A DNA stretch of 32,078 nucleotides from a virus: positions 1 to 32,078 of IMG/VR virus record IMGVR_UViG_3300025168_000359; one strand, given 5' to 3'. Positions within the stretch are counted from its first letter, which is position 1. Each line of letters starts with the position of its first letter. The position numbers were made by a program, and so were the translations under genes. Shown one piece after another: positions 31,112 to 32,078 of the stretch. The notes under the pieces are model-generated. The model saw only the letters and a program-made list of their open reading frames with translations, did no database searches and was not told the origin of the DNA.

Positions 31112-32078
31112 TACGCATATGCCTTTGTAAGAAGTGCTTGAATTGCTGTGCCACTCTGCACTATATAATCTAATCTGTCAATAGCCCCTGCAGCTGTAGA
31201 AAGCACAGGTGCAGTACCACCAGCAAATTTCCATATTGAATTATACGCCAATGTTCTGCTACCTGTTCCATCTTGAATAATAAAGATAGAACCTACTTGA
31301 CCTGCGTCAACATTACTCGGCGCACCCAAAGTTCTATTCCCTGCTAAAGTCAGTGTAAAGTTTTGTCCAGTGTCAAAGTTAGAGGCTACAGTGGCTGCAT
31401 CAGTAAGAGTTTTAACTGTTGATAAGGCTGGACCATCAACATGAAGTTTCTTGAGAGGAGTAGTAGTACCAATACCAACATTACCATCTGGGTCTATTGT
31501 CATCCGTATAGGAATATCAGTAGCTTCGCCCTCATCACCTTTTGTTGCGAAGTGTAACTTGCCCTTACTATTTCCTGCTGTTCTCTCATGGGTAATAGCA
31601 GCACCAACATTTGTATTTATTGCTGATAGGCCAAACCCTATACCTACAGCTTCTCCTGTGTCACTTGCTGGATTAAGTATTTTTTGTGCAAGATTTGAAA
31701 CATCAACATTAGTTCCTGACATAGCATTTAATTCTGTGTCAATATGAAACTCAGTTACTGGAGTAGCAGTACCAATACCTACATTACCACCAGCCAGAAT
31801 CGTCATTCTTTCTGTTGGTCCACTACCAGTTTTAAACCTTATATCACCAGCGTTATCATCAGACTTTGTATATATAATTAAATCTCGGGTATCTCCTTCC
31901 ATATGCATTCCCATATGGTAAACGGCATCATAATACATTCTAAAGTATTGATCATTGCCCCAAGCAGTATTTACATGACTTCTAAAATTGGCTTGACCAT
32001 TGTTAGCCATATCAAGTGTTAGGGCAGTGATAAAAGTACCACCGTCCTTACCAGCGAATTTAAGATTTGCATTGTCTA
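31111..32078 (-). CDS. Tail fibre-like protein with GNVGIGT repeats (5' end outside the window)
   Basis: The frame is open to the right edge. The ATG at 32010 is preceded by in-frame codons encoding KFAGKDGGTFITALTLD, so the true start lies beyond the window. The visible part has two GNVGIGT[AT]TP repeats, a signature of long phage fibre and adhesin shafts, each followed by a V/L-x-E/K-x-H-[IV]-D strand. The C-terminal roughly 85 residues (GSIFIIQDGTGSRTLAYNS and following) are related to the end of the fibre at 24898-26022. It is co-transcribed with the giant fibre downstream. Confidence 0.75.
   Translation of the reverse strand, partial: DNANLKFAGKDGGTFITALTLDMANNGQANFRSHVNTAWGNDQYFRMYYDAVYHMGMHMEGDTRDLIIYTKSDDNAGDIRFKTGSGPTERMTILAGGNVGIGTATPVTEFHIDTELNAMSGTNVDVSNLAQKILNPASDTGEAVGIGFGLSAINTNVGAAITHERTAGNSKGKLHFATKGDEGEATDIPIRMTIDPDGNVGIGTTTPLKKLHVDGPALSTVKTLTDAATVASNFDTGQNFTLTLAGNRTLGAPSNVDAGQVGSIFIIQDGTGSRTLAYNSIWKFAGGTAPVLSTAAGAIDRLDYIVQSGTAIQALLTKAYA

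Noticed and set aside
24898-32078. Diversity-generating retroelement acting on the fibre genes
   Set aside because: No reverse transcriptase and no adenine-biased template/variable repeat pair was seen. The similarity between fibre ends fits ordinary module sharing.
1-32078. tRNA genes, integrase or attachment sites, insertion sequences
   Set aside because: No tRNA-like T-loop with matching stems was noticed in the few intergenic gaps, and no integrase or transposase motifs occur in any real gene. Nothing suggests a temperate lifestyle in this part.

Overview
The window looks like about 32 kb of a tailed-phage genome of T7-like (podovirus-type) ancestry, probably from an AT-rich marine or aquatic phage. 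It carries a T7 gp2.5-type ssDNA-binding protein and a T7 endonuclease I of classical length with all four active-site acids and lysine. It also has a holin, an Rz/Rz1 spanin pair, a small terminase subunit, and a long run of internal virion, tail and fibre genes. Coding density is very high and many start/stop codons overlap (TAATG, ATGACTAA). The style of the virion proteins (Gly-rich internal proteins with an NPxTGLP motif, fibres with LamG/SPRY modules) resembles uncultured marine podovirus contigs. The Rz1-like lipoprotein resembles those of alphaproteobacterial phages, so an alphaproteobacterial host is a reasonable but unproven inference. Both window ends cut through a gene. DNA polymerase, RNA polymerase, large terminase, portal and capsid genes are not in the window.

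Positions 1-6285 (+ strand) hold replication, recombination and nucleotide metabolism: ssDNA-binding protein, GDP-mannose 4,6-dehydratase, a small HTH protein, a RecB/Cas4-like PD-(D/E)XK exonuclease with a cysteine cluster, T7-type endonuclease I, a small unknown, a DUF3310 protein, a class II (B12-dependent) ribonucleotide reductase and a 2-oxoglutarate/Fe(II) dioxygenase. Positions 6294-6858 form a self-contained small-heat-shock-protein cassette with a sigma70-like promoter, a 5'-UTR hairpin and a clear intrinsic terminator. Positions 6878-9899 encode a DxD glycosyltransferase and a large three-part protein (glycosyltransferase, methyltransferase, DUF115/MptE-like). Together with gmd these suggest a phage glycan-modification pathway. 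Positions 9915-10917 carry the lysis genes (holin, nested Rz/Rz1) and terS.

At about 10.9-11.06 kb transcription converges. From 11060 to the right edge everything is on the - strand and encodes virion parts. In transcription order (right to left) these are: a repeat-type fibre protein (cut by the edge), a giant LamG-SPRY-LamG-SPRY fibre/spike, two possible micro-ORFs, a fibre-assembly-like protein, a small secreted protein, a second fibre, a P22 gp10-like stabilisation/tail protein, two small proteins, a 956-aa protein with transglycosylase and LysM domains, two paralogous small GNAT/gp13-like proteins flanking a proline-rich protein, two more giant internal (ejection) proteins, and a membrane-anchored coiled-coil protein.

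The most notable features are the glycan-modification gene set with its unusual tri-modular enzyme, the autonomous hsp20 cassette, the repeated uncharacterised motifs shared by the internal virion proteins, and the module duplication and sharing among fibre genes. All family assignments come from reading motifs by eye. No database search or structure prediction was run.
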